Below, piece by piece: positions 1 through 13,826 of a stretch of DNA of 64,000 bases. The stretch comes from a gamma proteobacterium HTCC2207. Lineage in GTDB: Bacteria; Pseudomonadota; Gammaproteobacteria; Pseudomonadales; Porticoccaceae. The position numbers and the translations under genes are program-made. The notes under the pieces are model-generated. The model was not told where the DNA came from and made no database searches. It saw only the letters and a list, made by a program, of their open reading frames with translations. How positions within the stretch are numbered: the stretch's first letter is position 1; every line of letters begins with the position of its first letter. The DNA lies in assembly GCA_000153445.1 (NCBI GenBank), contig CH672396.1:686172-750171 (forward strand), written 5' to 3'.

Positions 1-37
1 AGCCGCTAAACGACTAGCTGCCACTAAGACGACAGTG

Positions 38-886
38 TCAGGCTGCCTGTTGAAAGCTACGCAGCAACTCTATTTCATCCGCCCAAATCGATGGATCTAT
101 GGTTTCCAGAACCAGGGGAATTCCGTCAAAGCGCTCGTCCTGCATAATAAATTGAAAGACATTTAGTCCCAGATTGCCATGCCCAAGACTGTGGTGTCGA
201 TCGACGCGACTGGCATATTCTGAGCGCGAATCATTCAGATGCATGCCGCATAGATAGTCAAAGCCGACAATCCGCTGAAAATCATCAAAGACTTTTTCAC
301 AGCCATCTGTACTGCGCATATCGTAGCCCGCGGCAAAGGCATGACAGGTATCGTAGCAGATACCGACACGGCTCTTATCTTCGACGCCATCGATCATGGC
401 TGCCAATTGCTCAAAACTAAAGCCAAGATTACTGCCCTGGCCAGCAGTATTCTCAATCACGGCAGTGACTCCAGACGTTACGTCCAAGGCCAAATTGATC
501 GATTCTGCGATCTTGGTTATGCATTGGTTCTCCGTGATTTTGCGCAGATGACTGCCGGGATGAAAGTTAAGATATTTGAGTCCTAGCTGCTCACAGCGAC
601 GCAATTCATCGACAAATGCCTCACGAGATTTTTCAAGCCCCTCGGTCTCAGGATGGCCAAGATTAATCAGGTAGCTGTCGTGGGGCAGAATCTGCTCCGG
701 CGAAAAATCATAGCGTTCACAGTTCTCTCTAAACTTCTCAATGCTTTCTTGGCTAAGAGGTTTGGCCTGCCATTGACGTTGATTTTTGGTAAAGAAAGCA
801 AAGGCTGTGGCGCCTATTGCCTGGGCATTCAGTGGTGCATTTTCGATGCCGCCAGCCGCACTAACGTGGGCGCCAATATATTTCAT
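38..886 (-). CDS. nfo: Endonuclease IV (apurinic/apyrimidinic endonuclease)
   Basis: 282 aa, the usual length for endonuclease IV, which cuts DNA 5' to abasic sites in base excision repair. The N-terminus [14 protein letters not shown] near residue 110, [11 protein letters not shown] near 145, [13 protein letters not shown] near 180, HLNDS near 217 and the C-terminal LVLETID carry the His, Glu and Asp residues that bind the three zinc ions of the family TIM barrel. The ATG lies just left of a 154-bp divergent gap facing the hemerythrin-like gene. Nothing looks truncated. Identification is secure from motif order and length. Confidence 0.96.
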   Translation of the reverse strand: MKYIGAHVSAAGGIENAPLNAQAIGATAFAFFTKNQRQWQAKPLSQESIEKFRENCERYDFSPEQILPHDSYLINLGHPETEGLEKSREAFVDELRRCEQLGLKYLNFHPGSHLRKITENQCITKIAESINLALDVTSGVTAVIENTAGQGSNLGFSFEQLAAMIDGVEDKSRVGICYDTCHAFAAGYDMRSTDGCEKVFDDFQRIVGFDYLCGMHLNDSRSEYASRVDRHHSLGHGNLGLNVFQFIMQDERFDGIPLVLETIDPSIWADEIELLRSFQQAA

Positions 887-1040
887 AGGGGACTATTCTC
901 TGGAGGTGAGAGTAGATGCTTATTAGTCTCAGAATAATAATGTAAAAGGGAATAATCTCCAACGGCCTTGATAGTTATCAACAGGCCTGAAGTCAAAAAC
1001 TGCTAGTCTTATAGGTCACTATGATAACCGTCAATGCTTT

Positions 1041-1565
1041 ATGACTGATTTTGAATGCACTCCCCAAGTCGCTCTAGATTTTATGAATCGCGAGCATCGC
1101 AAAGCGTTTGATGATGCTAATGCCTTAAAGCGTCTCTTGGATAAGGCCTTGGCGCTGAAACTCGACAGTGCCCTTAAATCTGAAACTAAATCTCCAGAGC
1201 CTGAAGCGTTGGGTGAATTCGAGACTGAGGAAGAGGCCAAGACGAGCCAGTCCGACAGCACCAAAATTGAACTACTGATGCAGACCCTGTTACTGGACAC
1301 TGTTACCCACTTTAAACTGGAAGAGCAGTGTATGGAGCAATACGAATTTCCTGCGCGGGAGGCGCATAGTCAAGAGCATCGACTGGTATTGCAATGGATG
1401 GACAGGGAACACAGTCTCTGGAGTAGAGATTGCAATATTGAAACCATCAACCATCTGAGCATTTACGCAGCAGACAGATTTCCCAAATGGTTGCTCAATC
1501 ATATAGTCACCATGGATACGGTGATGGCCAGCTATATTCACCGCCATGGCGGTACTTCTTTTTAA
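1041..1565 (+). CDS. Hemerythrin-like metal-binding protein
   Basis: 174 aa, no signal peptide. The ligand pattern of bacteriohemerythrins can be followed through it: H19 in NREH (helix A), H90 in THF with E94/E95 (helix B), H109 and H113 (AHSQEH, helix C), and H154 with D159 (NHIVTMD, helix D). This would bind a diiron site that carries O2 or senses oxygen or iron. Unusual is a charged insertion of about 35 residues (roughly 42-77, rich in Glu, Ser and Lys) between helices A and B, making the protein longer than the common 130-140 aa. It stands alone, divergent from nfo and convergent with mnmC. The ligand pattern is seen; oxygen binding is inferred. Confidence 0.75.
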   Translation: MTDFECTPQVALDFMNREHRKAFDDANALKRLLDKALALKLDSALKSETKSPEPEALGEFETEEEAKTSQSDSTKIELLMQTLLLDTVTHFKLEEQCMEQYEFPAREAHSQEHRLVLQWMDREHSLWSRDCNIETINHLSIYAADRFPKWLLNHIVTMDTVMASYIHRHGGTSF

Positions 1566-1567
1566 AT

Positions 1568-1616
1568 ACAGCTCTCTTTAAACACAGCTCTTTTTAGATA
1601 CGGTTTCTTTTTAGAT
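1568..1616. repeat. Three imperfect 16-17 bp tandem copies
   Basis: Units at 1568-1583, 1584-1599 and 1600-1616 share the pattern aca(g/-)ctcttttta(g/a)a. They fill the 28-bp gap between the convergent stops and run into the last codons of mnmC. No hairpin with a T-tract is evident. Probably a slippage-derived minisatellite. Confidence 0.6.
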
Positions 1617-2880
1617 CTCGAATCAAAAATCGCACCGGATGCATGGCCTGACAGAGCTCTTCAGGCAAAGTGTCATTCAGTATTGTTTTCTCGCCGGCAA
1701 TCTCCGCCGCCAACAGTTCGGCCGTTAACGGCGCATAGCTCAGGCCTCTGGAACCCATACCGCAATTAACATAGAGGTTGGGTAGATAGGCTCCGAGAGT
1801 CGTCATGGGAGTCTTGGCATCGCGGCGCAATTTGGCGTAATCCTCAAGCATGGCCCCTCGGTCCGGCACCGGGCCGGCAATGGGCAGATAATCTGAGGTG
1901 GTGCAGCGAAAGTTAGCTCGCCCAGTTAATTTTTCATTGGTCGGGTTGCCCAGTACTGCCGCTAGTCCGGCATCGGTCGCCGCTATTTGCGCCAGATTGG
2001 TCTGATGGTCAATATCCCGCAGTTCGGTAGTAAACAGGTCTTTGTTGTAGGTCGCGCCACAGCCGTGCAAACCCTCTTCTGCGGGCGTGATATAGCACTC
2101 GCCACAGACTACCATTTTCATTTTGCTGCTCTCCGGAGTGCAGGGCAGTTGTGTGATCTGGCCGCGAATCTTGCGCAGCGGTAGATAGGCCGTTTGGCTA
2201 AATTTTTTGCAGTCAAAGGCACTGGCAATAATGGCACTCTCAGTTTCAATCACCAGCTGCTTATTGGCATCCAGTAATTGCCAGCTCTGCTGTTGCTCAC
2301 TGTATTCGAGACTGTGGATATCTGCCTGTACAAGCGGAATATCATTTAGTTTAAGTAATTGTTCGCAGATAAGCTGCGGTGGCAGCCAGCCCAGCTGGGG
2401 AAAATACAGAGCCGACTCCGCCTGCAGTGGCACGCCGCTCAATGCCTCTAGCTGTCCATGAGCGATGGTTTTGACCATCTCTGTCTGATCGGCGTAGCGC
2501 TCACTAATCAGCTTAAAGTCTCTACGGGCCTTCTCATTCTCCGGCACTACCAATACGCCGCACTGGCGACCCAAACCACTGTCCCAGAAAGGCTGGTAAT
2601 AGTGGCTGGCAAACTGAATGGCCGCGAGATTAACGCGGGGCAGTAAATCGTCTCTGGGGGATAGTTTGGGGTAGACAATACCTTCGGGATTTCCCGAGGC
2701 CTCGGCGCCGGCATGGTTATGACGGTCGACAACTGTCACGTTGAAGCCGCGTTTTTTTAATGCCGCAGCCACTGTGCAACCAGAGATGCCCGCGCCTATA
2801 ACAGTGACGGTTTTACGGTTGCGGGGAATCGGGTTGGCGGTTTCAAACCAGGGCATAGCACTGGGTTGCTGTTTACTCAT
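1594..2880 (-). CDS. mnmC: Stand-alone MnmC FAD-dependent oxidase domain (MnmC2)
   Basis: 428 aa matching the C-terminal FAD domain of MnmC, which removes the carboxymethyl group of cmnm5s2U34 in tRNA to give nm5s2U34. The Rossmann motif GAGISG followed by VVDRH sits at about residues 29-53, EASGNPEGIVYPKLSP near 65-80, and the C-terminal CGMGSRGLSYAPL is the family's second FAD contact. The E. coli enzyme (about 670 aa) has an N-terminal methyltransferase domain; here it is absent and the upstream gene is fldB. The MPWF segment before the Rossmann fold resembles the interdomain linker of fused MnmC, suggesting domain loss or fission. The ATG overlaps the fldB stop by 4 bases, so the two are translationally coupled. 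Confidence 0.9.
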   Translation of the reverse strand: MSKQQPSAMPWFETANPIPRNRKTVTVIGAGISGCTVAAALKKRGFNVTVVDRHNHAGAEASGNPEGIVYPKLSPRDDLLPRVNLAAIQFASHYYQPFWDSGLGRQCGVLVVPENEKARRDFKLISERYADQTEMVKTIAHGQLEALSGVPLQAESALYFPQLGWLPPQLICEQLLKLNDIPLVQADIHSLEYSEQQQSWQLLDANKQLVIETESAIIASAFDCKKFSQTAYLPLRKIRGQITQLPCTPESSKMKMVVCGECYITPAEEGLHGCGATYNKDLFTTELRDIDHQTNLAQIAATDAGLAAVLGNPTNEKLTGRANFRCTTSDYLPIAGPVPDRGAMLEDYAKLRRDAKTPMTTLGAYLPNLYVNCGMGSRGLSYAPLTAELLAAEIAGEKTILNDTLPEELCQAMHPVRFLIRDLKRNRI

Positions 2881-3410
2881 TTCCCGAGGCCAAACTCAGT
2901 GCAAATTTGCTCACACCAGCGGCTAATATAGTCATCACTGAGATCTAGCTGGTTCTCGTCATCTAGTGCTAAGCCGACAAAATGCGCCTTATTATCGGTG
3001 AGCGCCTTGGACTCGTCGAACTCATAACCTTTGTTGGGCCATTCGCCGACCATAGTTGCACCACGATTTTTCACCTTGGCCCAGAGATAGCCGAGGGCAT
3101 CCTGAAACCATTCCGGATAACCTATCTGATCGCCGAGACCGTAGACCGCGACCTGTTTTCCAGCGAAGTCGATTTGCTCTAGTTCGTCCCAGTGACTCTC
3201 CCAGTCCTCTTGAAGTTCGCCGTAGTCCCAGGTGGGGATGCCGAGTATTAGCAAATCATAATCAGCCATTAGGCTGAGGGGTTGATCGGCGATATTGTGC
3301 AAGCTGACGCTGTCGCTGTGTTGGCTATTGATCTGGGCACAGATTTTTTCCCCGGCCATTTCTGTGTAGCAGGTTGAGCTGCCGTAAAATAGGCCGATTG
3401 CTGAACTCAT
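2877..3410 (-). CDS. fldB: Flavodoxin, FldB type
   Basis: 177 aa long-chain flavodoxin carrying FMN for one-electron transfer. The phosphate loop YGSSTCYTEMAG near residues 8-20 has the Cys-Tyr pair typical of FldB rather than the TGNTE of FldA, and GIPTWDYGELQEDWE and GLGDQIGYPEWFQDALG are the FMN-stacking loops. I take the ATG at 3410 because homology begins there; the frame is open further upstream, but that part only shadows trmL. It overlaps mnmC by 4 bases, so it could feed electrons to a neighbouring tRNA-modification or iron-sulfur enzyme, which is inference. Confidence 0.93.
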   Translation of the reverse strand: MSSAIGLFYGSSTCYTEMAGEKICAQINSQHSDSVSLHNIADQPLSLMADYDLLILGIPTWDYGELQEDWESHWDELEQIDFAGKQVAVYGLGDQIGYPEWFQDALGYLWAKVKNRGATMVGEWPNKGYEFDESKALTDNKAHFVGLALDDENQLDLSDDYISRWCEQICTEFGLGK

Positions 3411-3531
3411 TGATTTTTTCTCAAGCTGGGAGTAGGAATTTGCTCTAACAAGATCGTTATATGAGCGATCCGAGGGGATCATGATACCTGCTCTGTTGGC
3501 AGGACGGAACGCCCTTTGCTCGCTCTCTATT

Positions 3532-3996
3532 TTAAGCGCCGCCGGCAAAATCCAGCTGCCGCCAGGCTTCATAGACAATAATCGAGACCGTATTCGAGAG
3601 GTTGAGGCTGCGACTCTCTTTTTGCATAGGTAGGCGCAAGACCTGCTCTGTGCCCAAACCGTCGCGAACATCCGCAGGCAAGCCGCGAGTTTCAGGACCA
3701 AATAACAGTGCATCTCCCTCTTCAAAGCGAGCCGAGGAATAACAAACTGTACCTTTGGTGCTTAGGGCGTAAATCTTTTTCGGCTGCTGGCTCTGTCGAT
3801 AGGCCTCTAGACTAGCGTGGACTTTTAACGATTGAAATTCGCGGTAGTCTAGGCCGGCGCGGCGGAGTTTTTTATCATCCAGATCAAAACCCAAAGGCTC
3901 AATCAGATGCAGGCGAAAGCCGGTATTGGCGCAGAGGCGAATAATATTGCCGGTGTTAGGCGGAATTTCTGGTTGGTATAAAACAATATCGAGCAT
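3532..3996 (-). CDS. trmL: tRNA (cytidine/uridine-34-2'-O)-methyltransferase TrmL
   Basis: 154 aa SPOUT-class methyltransferase that 2'-O-methylates the wobble nucleotide of the two tRNA-Leu isoacceptors with [21 protein letters not shown] near residues 9-26, [11 protein letters not shown] near 95-106 and LRLPM...[10 protein letters not shown] at 120-140 are the family motifs, including the trefoil-knot SAM site. Length matches E. coli TrmL (157 aa). It lies 18 bp after the GcvR-like gene on the same strand. Confidence 0.95.
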   Translation of the reverse strand: MLDIVLYQPEIPPNTGNIIRLCANTGFRLHLIEPLGFDLDDKKLRRAGLDYREFQSLKVHASLEAYRQSQQPKKIYALSTKGTVCYSSARFEEGDALLFGPETRGLPADVRDGLGTEQVLRLPMQKESRSLNLSNTVSIIVYEAWRQLDFAGGA

Positions 3997-4014
3997 GAAT
4001 TTTTAAGAGGCGAC

Positions 4015-4527
4015 TTAGGCGTCGACAATCTCCACCATCAAATCATCTGACAGACTTTCGAGAATGTCGGTTAGCTGGTCTCCAGTCATGCCACTTGGCA
4101 GCTGCAGGTAGGTGTGCGCGTAAAACATCATACCGGCGGACATGGGTGTGCTTTCACAGAAGGTTTCCAGGGAAATAAGGCTGACGCTATGGCTCGCCAG
4201 CAATGCTGAAATTTCGCCGACAATGCCTGGGCGATCATTGGCAACAATTTCGATGCAACTGACTTCGGCTTCTTTTTCTGCGCTTGGGGCACTCTGCTCA
4301 ACAATAATTTTTATTCCATGAACGGAGAGTTCGCCCAGAGCCTGCTCGAGATCAGCATGCTTAGCGGGCTCAACTTCCACCAGCAGGATGCCGGCAAACT
4401 TGCCTGCCAGGCGCGCCATGCTACTTTCCATCCAGTTGCCACCGTGGTGACTAATAGTCTGGGAAATCTGTTCAACTATCCCTTCGCGGTCATCGGCGAT
4501 CACAGTTAGTACTAAATAATCGGTCAT
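4015..4527 (-). CDS. gcvR: GcvR-like tandem ACT-domain regulatory protein
   Basis: 170 aa with two ACT domains, at about residues 5-78 (LVLTVIADDREGIVEQIS) and 92-165 (IEIVANDRPGIVGEISALL). It has no DNA-binding domain. In E. coli GcvR binds glycine and GcvA to repress the glycine cleavage operon. No gcv genes or gcvA are in this window, so the partner is unknown and the name rests on architecture and length. The ATG at 4527 is preceded by a GAGGAACGAAAAA leader that provides a ribosome binding site. It is divergent from yheU. Confidence 0.8.
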   Translation of the reverse strand: MTDYLVLTVIADDREGIVEQISQTISHHGGNWMESSMARLAGKFAGILLVEVEPAKHADLEQALGELSVHGIKIIVEQSAPSAEKEAEVSCIEIVANDRPGIVGEISALLASHSVSLISLETFCESTPMSAGMMFYAHTYLQLPSGMTGDQLTDILESLSDDLMVEIVDA

Positions 4528-4693
4528 TTTTCGTTCCTCTGCTTAACTGCAAATGATTATGGCACTATTATGCAGGTCAGATGAATCTGAAACTGTCCAA
4601 TTGGATAAATATGTTTCAATCAACCATTGCCCCTAATAAAGAGCTATAAAGCTTACGAGTAGCAGGGCTAACGCAACTTAGGAAGCCAATACC

Positions 4694-4947
4694 GTGATCG
4701 AAATTCCTGCAGAAATGCTGAGCGCAGAAATCCTCTATGGGATTATCGAAGAGTTTATCTTGCGTGAGGGCACTGATTACGGCTCACATGAAGTCAGCTT
4801 GGAAAGTAAAATTGATCAGGTGAAACATCAACTTAGTAAGGGTGATGTGTTGATTACTTTTGATCCTGCTACCGAAAACTGCAATCTATTGACACGCCAT
4901 CAGTTCAAGCAATATCAGGCTGAGCAAGAAGATGCTGAGCAGCAGCC

Positions 4948-4951
<4 letters not shown>
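4694..4951 (+). CDS. yheU: YheU/UPF0270 family protein
   Basis: 85 aa, slightly longer than E. coli YheU because of an acidic Gln/Glu-rich tail. The signature FILREGTDYG near residues 22-31 and the pattern leading to DQVKHQLSKGDVLITFD are the UPF0270 core. The function of the family is not established. The start is GTG with a GGAAG element about 9 bases upstream. The stop overlaps the GTG of tilS by 4 bases (GTGA), indicating translational coupling. Confidence 0.88.
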
Positions 4952-8982
<4,031 letters not shown>

Positions 8983-9044
8983 GGTCGTCTTTGATGCTTT
9001 ACCCTTTTCCCAAGGCACTGGTAAATTAATTGTTACATTCCATC

Positions 9045-9066
9045 ATGCGCAACTCCCTTTGCGCAT
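9045..9066 (+). promoter_or_regulatory. Hairpin in the eno leader
   Basis: A perfect 8-bp inverted repeat (ATGCGCAA, 6-base loop CTCCCT, TTGCGCAT) lies 30-51 bases upstream of the eno ATG, just before the GGAGA ribosome binding site. It has no T-tract, so it is more likely an mRNA structure or operator than a terminator. The role is unknown. Confidence 0.4.
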
Positions 9067-9095
9067 GTCACCATAGATACTGGAGATAATAGTAA

Positions 9096-10391
<1,296 letters not shown>

Positions 10392-10409
10392 TTCCCAGTT
10401 GTAAGCTGT

Positions 10410-10444
10410 TGCGCTCTTTACCGATTTCCTGGGAAAAGAGCGCA
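10410..10444 (+). other. 10-bp inverted repeat between eno and ftsB
   Basis: Arms TGCGCTCTTT (10410-10419) and AAAGAGCGCA (10435-10444) flank a 15-base loop. No T-tract follows, so this is not a canonical terminator; it could stabilise the eno 3' end or reduce transcription into ftsB. Confidence 0.45.
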
Positions 10445-10487
10445 GCGGTTGATGGGCAAATATCCGAAAAGCGAATAGAATGCCTGC

Positions 10488-10796
10488 ATGCGCTGGTTAA
10501 TTATTATTTTAGTGGTCCTTCTGGCCGGTCTACAGTGGCGACTGTGGGTCGGTGAGGGCAGTCTCGCCCACCGTGCCGAGCTCAATCGACAGCTGCAGCA
10601 ACAGGAAGATGAGAACCAAACTCTGCGTCAGCGCAATCAGCAGATTGCCACCGATGTGGAAAGTCTTAAAAACAATCTCGATGCCATTGAAGAAAAAGCC
10701 CGCGCCGATCTGGGTATGATCAAGCAGGGTGAAACCTTCTATTTGGTGATTGATAAAAATCAGCGGCCAAAGCCAGTTCAGGATAGTCAACAATGA
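10488..10796 (+). CDS. ftsB: Cell division protein FtsB
   Basis: 102 aa. FtsB forms the FtsQ-FtsB-FtsL divisome complex in the inner membrane. An N-terminal transmembrane helix (about residues 2-19) is followed by a coiled coil (HRAELNRQLQQQEDENQTLRQ onward) and the family's LDAIEEKARADLGMIKQGETFY segment. Its stop overlaps the ispD start by 4 bases (ATGA), the usual ftsB-ispD arrangement. Confidence 0.95.
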   Translation: MRWLIIILVVLLAGLQWRLWVGEGSLAHRAELNRQLQQQEDENQTLRQRNQQIATDVESLKNNLDAIEEKARADLGMIKQGETFYLVIDKNQRPKPVQDSQQ

Positions 10797-11506
10797 CTAC
10801 TGTTAACTATTGGGCAATTGTTCCCGCCGCCGGAAGTGGTCAGCGCTTTGGGGGCGAGGTAGCAAAACAGTTTCAGCCGCTCGGTGATCATCTAATCGCT
10901 CAGCACAGTCTAAGCCGTCTGTTAAATATTCCCTGTATTGCACGAATCATTGTTCCCAGTGATATGGCCTCGCCCTATTGGCTGCAGATTCCTGCCGCCA
11001 GTGATCCACGGGTCGAGCTGGTTGCCGGTGGCTCTGAACGGGTGCATTCAGTACTGCAGGGGTTGTTGGCTATTGGCGATCGAGCTGAGAGCAGCGACTG
11101 GGTGTTGGTGCATGATATGGCGCGTCCCTGCATCACTAGCGGCGATATCAATAAGTTGATCAGCGAGTTAGCCGGCCATGCTGTGGGTGGCATACTCGCC
11201 ACCTCGGTGACTGACACGTTAAAAACAATCGGCGCCGACAATCATATTCAAGCAACGCCAGATCGCAATCTCTATCGTGCGGCGCAAACCCCGCAGATGT
11301 TCCGTTACGGGCTGTTGGTGAAAGCCCTTGAGATCATGCTCAGTGACGGCCAAACCCCCACTGACGAAGCATCGGCTATAGAGTATTTGGGTGAGCAAGC
11401 AAAAGTTGTCGAGGGTCGCCGCGACAATATAAAAATTACCCACCGCGAAGATTTGATTATCGCCGCAGCGATTATGAATCAACAGGAGACTGAACAATGC
11501 GTATAG
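10793..11506 (+). CDS. ispD: 2-C-methyl-D-erythritol 4-phosphate cytidylyltransferase
   Basis: 237 aa. Transfers CMP to methylerythritol phosphate in the MEP isoprenoid pathway. The nucleotide-binding loop [11 protein letters not shown] with a Lys shortly after (EVAKQFQPL) is at residues 10-30, and VHDMARPC and the TVTDTLK-like segment are family motifs. Coupled at both ends: a 4-base overlap with ftsB and a 10-base overlap with ispF. Confidence 0.96.
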   Translation: MTTVNYWAIVPAAGSGQRFGGEVAKQFQPLGDHLIAQHSLSRLLNIPCIARIIVPSDMASPYWLQIPAASDPRVELVAGGSERVHSVLQGLLAIGDRAESSDWVLVHDMARPCITSGDINKLISELAGHAVGGILATSVTDTLKTIGADNHIQATPDRNLYRAAQTPQMFRYGLLVKALEIMLSDGQTPTDEASAIEYLGEQAKVVEGRRDNIKITHREDLIIAAAIMNQQETEQCV

Positions 11507-11970
11507 GACATGGCTACGATGTGCACCGGTTTGGTCCCGGCGATAAGTTAATTCTGGGGGGAGTGAGTATTCCCTATGAACACGGCTTTGTTGCTCATTC
11601 AGACGGCGACGTGCTGATTCATGCCCTGATCGACGCACTGCTCGGGGCCGCGGCACTGGGAGACATAGGCCAGCATTTTCCCGATACAGATGCTAAGTGG
11701 CAGGGGGCTAATAGCCGTCAGCTTTTAACCGCGGTTGTCGCCATGATTGCCAGCAAAGGCTACAAATTGGGCAATGTCGATATCACCATTGTCGCTCAGC
11801 AGCCAAAAATGTTGCCTCACTTAGACAAAATGCGCCTCAATCTCGCAGCAGATATAAGCTGCAATATTGATCAGATTAATATCAAAGCGACCACCACCGA
11901 AGAGCTTGGTTTTGCTGGGCGCAAGGAAGGCATTGCCTGTCATGCAGTGGCTTTATTGGTCTCCTCTTAA
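11497..11970 (+). CDS. ispF: 2-C-methyl-D-erythritol 2,4-cyclodiphosphate synthase
   Basis: 157 aa, canonical length. Cyclises CDP-methylerythritol 2-phosphate with loss of CMP in the MEP pathway. The zinc ligands are visible in GYDVHRF (D8, H10) and [11 protein letters not shown] (His near 34 and 42), and the C-terminal [17 protein letters not shown] is typical. Overlaps ispD by 10 bases. Confidence 0.97.
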   Translation: MRIGHGYDVHRFGPGDKLILGGVSIPYEHGFVAHSDGDVLIHALIDALLGAAALGDIGQHFPDTDAKWQGANSRQLLTAVVAMIASKGYKLGNVDITIVAQQPKMLPHLDKMRLNLAADISCNIDQINIKATTTEELGFAGRKEGIACHAVALLVSS

Positions 11971-12072
11971 AGCCTGCCCCATCGAAATACAACTTTTCTC
12001 GGACTAACTGCTATCGATTCTCAAGCCCCCGACTCCCAAATCCCGGACTCCCAAACGTTTGATTTTCAGCGC

Positions 12073-13023
12073 TTGCCGCGCCTGTTTCTAGCAACCTTTG
12101 GCCGCGCTCAGTTCCGTAGCCAGCCAGAAGACTTTCAAGTCGATGAGATACTCGGTTTTGAGCCTAGCGGTGAGGGCGAGCATCTATTTGTGCATGTCCG
12201 CAAGCGTGACCAAAATACTCAGTGGGTGGCCGGGTTGTTGGCTGAGCTTGCCGGCATCAAGCGCAATGATGTCAGCTATTGTGGCATGAAAGACCGCTTT
12301 GCTGTGACCACGCAGTGGTTCAGTCTCTATTTGCCGGGTAAAGAAATTTCTCAGGAACAATTAGTCCACAGTGACTTTGAAATCTTGAGCATGGCGCGCA
12401 ACAATAAAAAATTGCGTCGCGGTATGCATGCTGCCAATACCTTTCGGCTGATATTGCGAGAGTTTACCTCTCTTGAAGAGCATTTCTCGGATATTGAGGC
12501 TCGTCTCAGCAGTATCGCCAGCAATGGTGTACCGAACTACTTTGGCGAACAGCGCTTTGGTCATGACTGCGGCAATTTGCACCAGGCTCAGGATCTGATC
12601 GAACGCGATCAACTCAAAGGCAATCGTCGGGGTACTGGTATCTATCTTTCGGCAGCGCGGTCCTGGCTGTTTAATCTTGTACTAGCCGAGCGCCTGGAAA
12701 AGGGTAACTGGTCAGAGTGCTTCGCTTATGAGCCTGAACCTAGCGGTCCACTCTGGGGCCGCGGACGGTCAGCGGCCAGTGGTGATCTCGAAATATTAGA
12801 ACAGACAGTTTTGGGGCCCTGGCAGTCCTGGTGTTATGCATTGGAACATGCCGGACTTAAACAAGAGCGTCGGGCACTGATATTGCTGCCACAGAATATG
12901 CATTGGCAGAGGCTGGCCGTAGATCAGTTAGAGCTCAGTTTTGATCTCTCCGGGGGCTGTTTTGCGACGGTGATACTACGTGAGATCGCTGAATTATTCC
13001 GCCCTCCAATAGAGTCCCTGTGA
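12073..13023 (+). CDS. truD: tRNA pseudouridine(13) synthase
   Basis: At least 316 aa; makes pseudouridine 13 in tRNA-Glu. FRSQPEDFQVDEILGFEPSG, the catalytic Asp segment CGMKDRFAVTTQWFS, and GVPNYFGEQRFG with NLHQAQ match the family. The first usable start codon is TTG at 12073, but it has no clear ribosome binding site, and the upstream frame stays open and resembles family N-termini (FDFQRLPR). The true start may be an unusual codon such as ATC further upstream. A gggactcccaaa-type direct repeat lies in that stretch. Confidence 0.92.
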   Translation: MPRLFLATFGRAQFRSQPEDFQVDEILGFEPSGEGEHLFVHVRKRDQNTQWVAGLLAELAGIKRNDVSYCGMKDRFAVTTQWFSLYLPGKEISQEQLVHSDFEILSMARNNKKLRRGMHAANTFRLILREFTSLEEHFSDIEARLSSIASNGVPNYFGEQRFGHDCGNLHQAQDLIERDQLKGNRRGTGIYLSAARSWLFNLVLAERLEKGNWSECFAYEPEPSGPLWGRGRSAASGDLEILEQTVLGPWQSWCYALEHAGLKQERRALILLPQNMHWQRLAVDQLELSFDLSGGCFATVILREIAELFRPPIESL

Positions 13024-13104
13024 TATATTTGCACAGCATTTAGTGGACTAATTTTAAACCCAACCCGTTAAGTCCGAAGGGACTTTAGGAATAGAGGATT
13101 TTGC

Positions 13105-13776
13105 GTGAACTCGATTGATTTGGCTGGTGTTGGCATGACATCTCAGCGCACGCGCGAGCGGCTGATTCAGCGATTAAAAGATCAGGGCATCACCAATCAA
13201 CGGATCCTCGATGTCTTTCGGGTAACGCCACGGCATATCTTTCTCGACGAAGCATTGGCCCATCGCGCCTACGAGGATACGGCTCTACCTATCGGCTTTT
13301 CCCAGACTCTTTCTCAGCCTTATATAGTTGCTCGGATGACCGAAATTTTGCTCTCCGCCGGCCCCCTGAGAAACGTTCTTGAAATTGGCACAGGGTCTGG
13401 CTTTCAGGCTACTATTCTGGCGCAGTTGGTGGACCGGGTTTATTCAGTGGAGCGTATTGAGCCTCTGCTAACAAAAGCTAAAGAGCGCTTTCGCAAGCTG
13501 GGTTTGCGCAATATCACCGCTGAACTCTCCGATGGCAGTTTTGGTTGGAAACGCCATGCACCTTACAACGGTATTATTACCACTGCAGCGCCTCAGGCGA
13601 TCCCAGACGACCTGTTACATCAGTTGGCACCGGATGGAATACTGGTGATTCCGGTGGGTACTGGCGATGTTCAGGATCTGCGAGTTCTGCGTCGTATTGG
13701 CAGCTCATCTGAGTTTGAAGAAGAGATTATTGAGCAGGTTAAGTTTGTCCCGCTGTTGGGTGGTCTAGCCCAGTAA
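13105..13776 (+). CDS. pcm: Protein-L-isoaspartate O-methyltransferase
   Basis: 223 aa. Methylates isoaspartyl residues with SAM to start repair of aged proteins. SAM motif [18 protein letters not shown] lies near residues 93-109; [16 protein letters not shown] near 71-87 is the substrate loop, and [16 protein letters not shown] follows. The start is GTG with AGAGG upstream. In many relatives surE lies between truD and pcm; here only 81 bp separate the genes and surE is missing. Confidence 0.96.
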   Translation: MNSIDLAGVGMTSQRTRERLIQRLKDQGITNQRILDVFRVTPRHIFLDEALAHRAYEDTALPIGFSQTLSQPYIVARMTEILLSAGPLRNVLEIGTGSGFQATILAQLVDRVYSVERIEPLLTKAKERFRKLGLRNITAELSDGSFGWKRHAPYNGIITTAAPQAIPDDLLHQLAPDGILVIPVGTGDVQDLRVLRRIGSSSEFEEEIIEQVKFVPLLGGLAQ

Positions 13777-13826
13777 TCAGAGAGTGCAGCGGATAATAGC
13801 CTCACCGATCAGCCTTTGGAGTAACC

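Noticed and set aside
3411..3725. N-terminal extension of the flavodoxin frame up to 3725
   Set aside because: Flavodoxin homology starts at the ATG at 3410 and the extension overlaps trmL coding sequence antisense-frame style, without family similarity.
11219..11656. 145-codon minus-strand frame across ispD/ispF
   Set aside because: It is opposite two well-supported genes, with no homology-like motifs or ribosome site; a shadow of the plus-strand codons.
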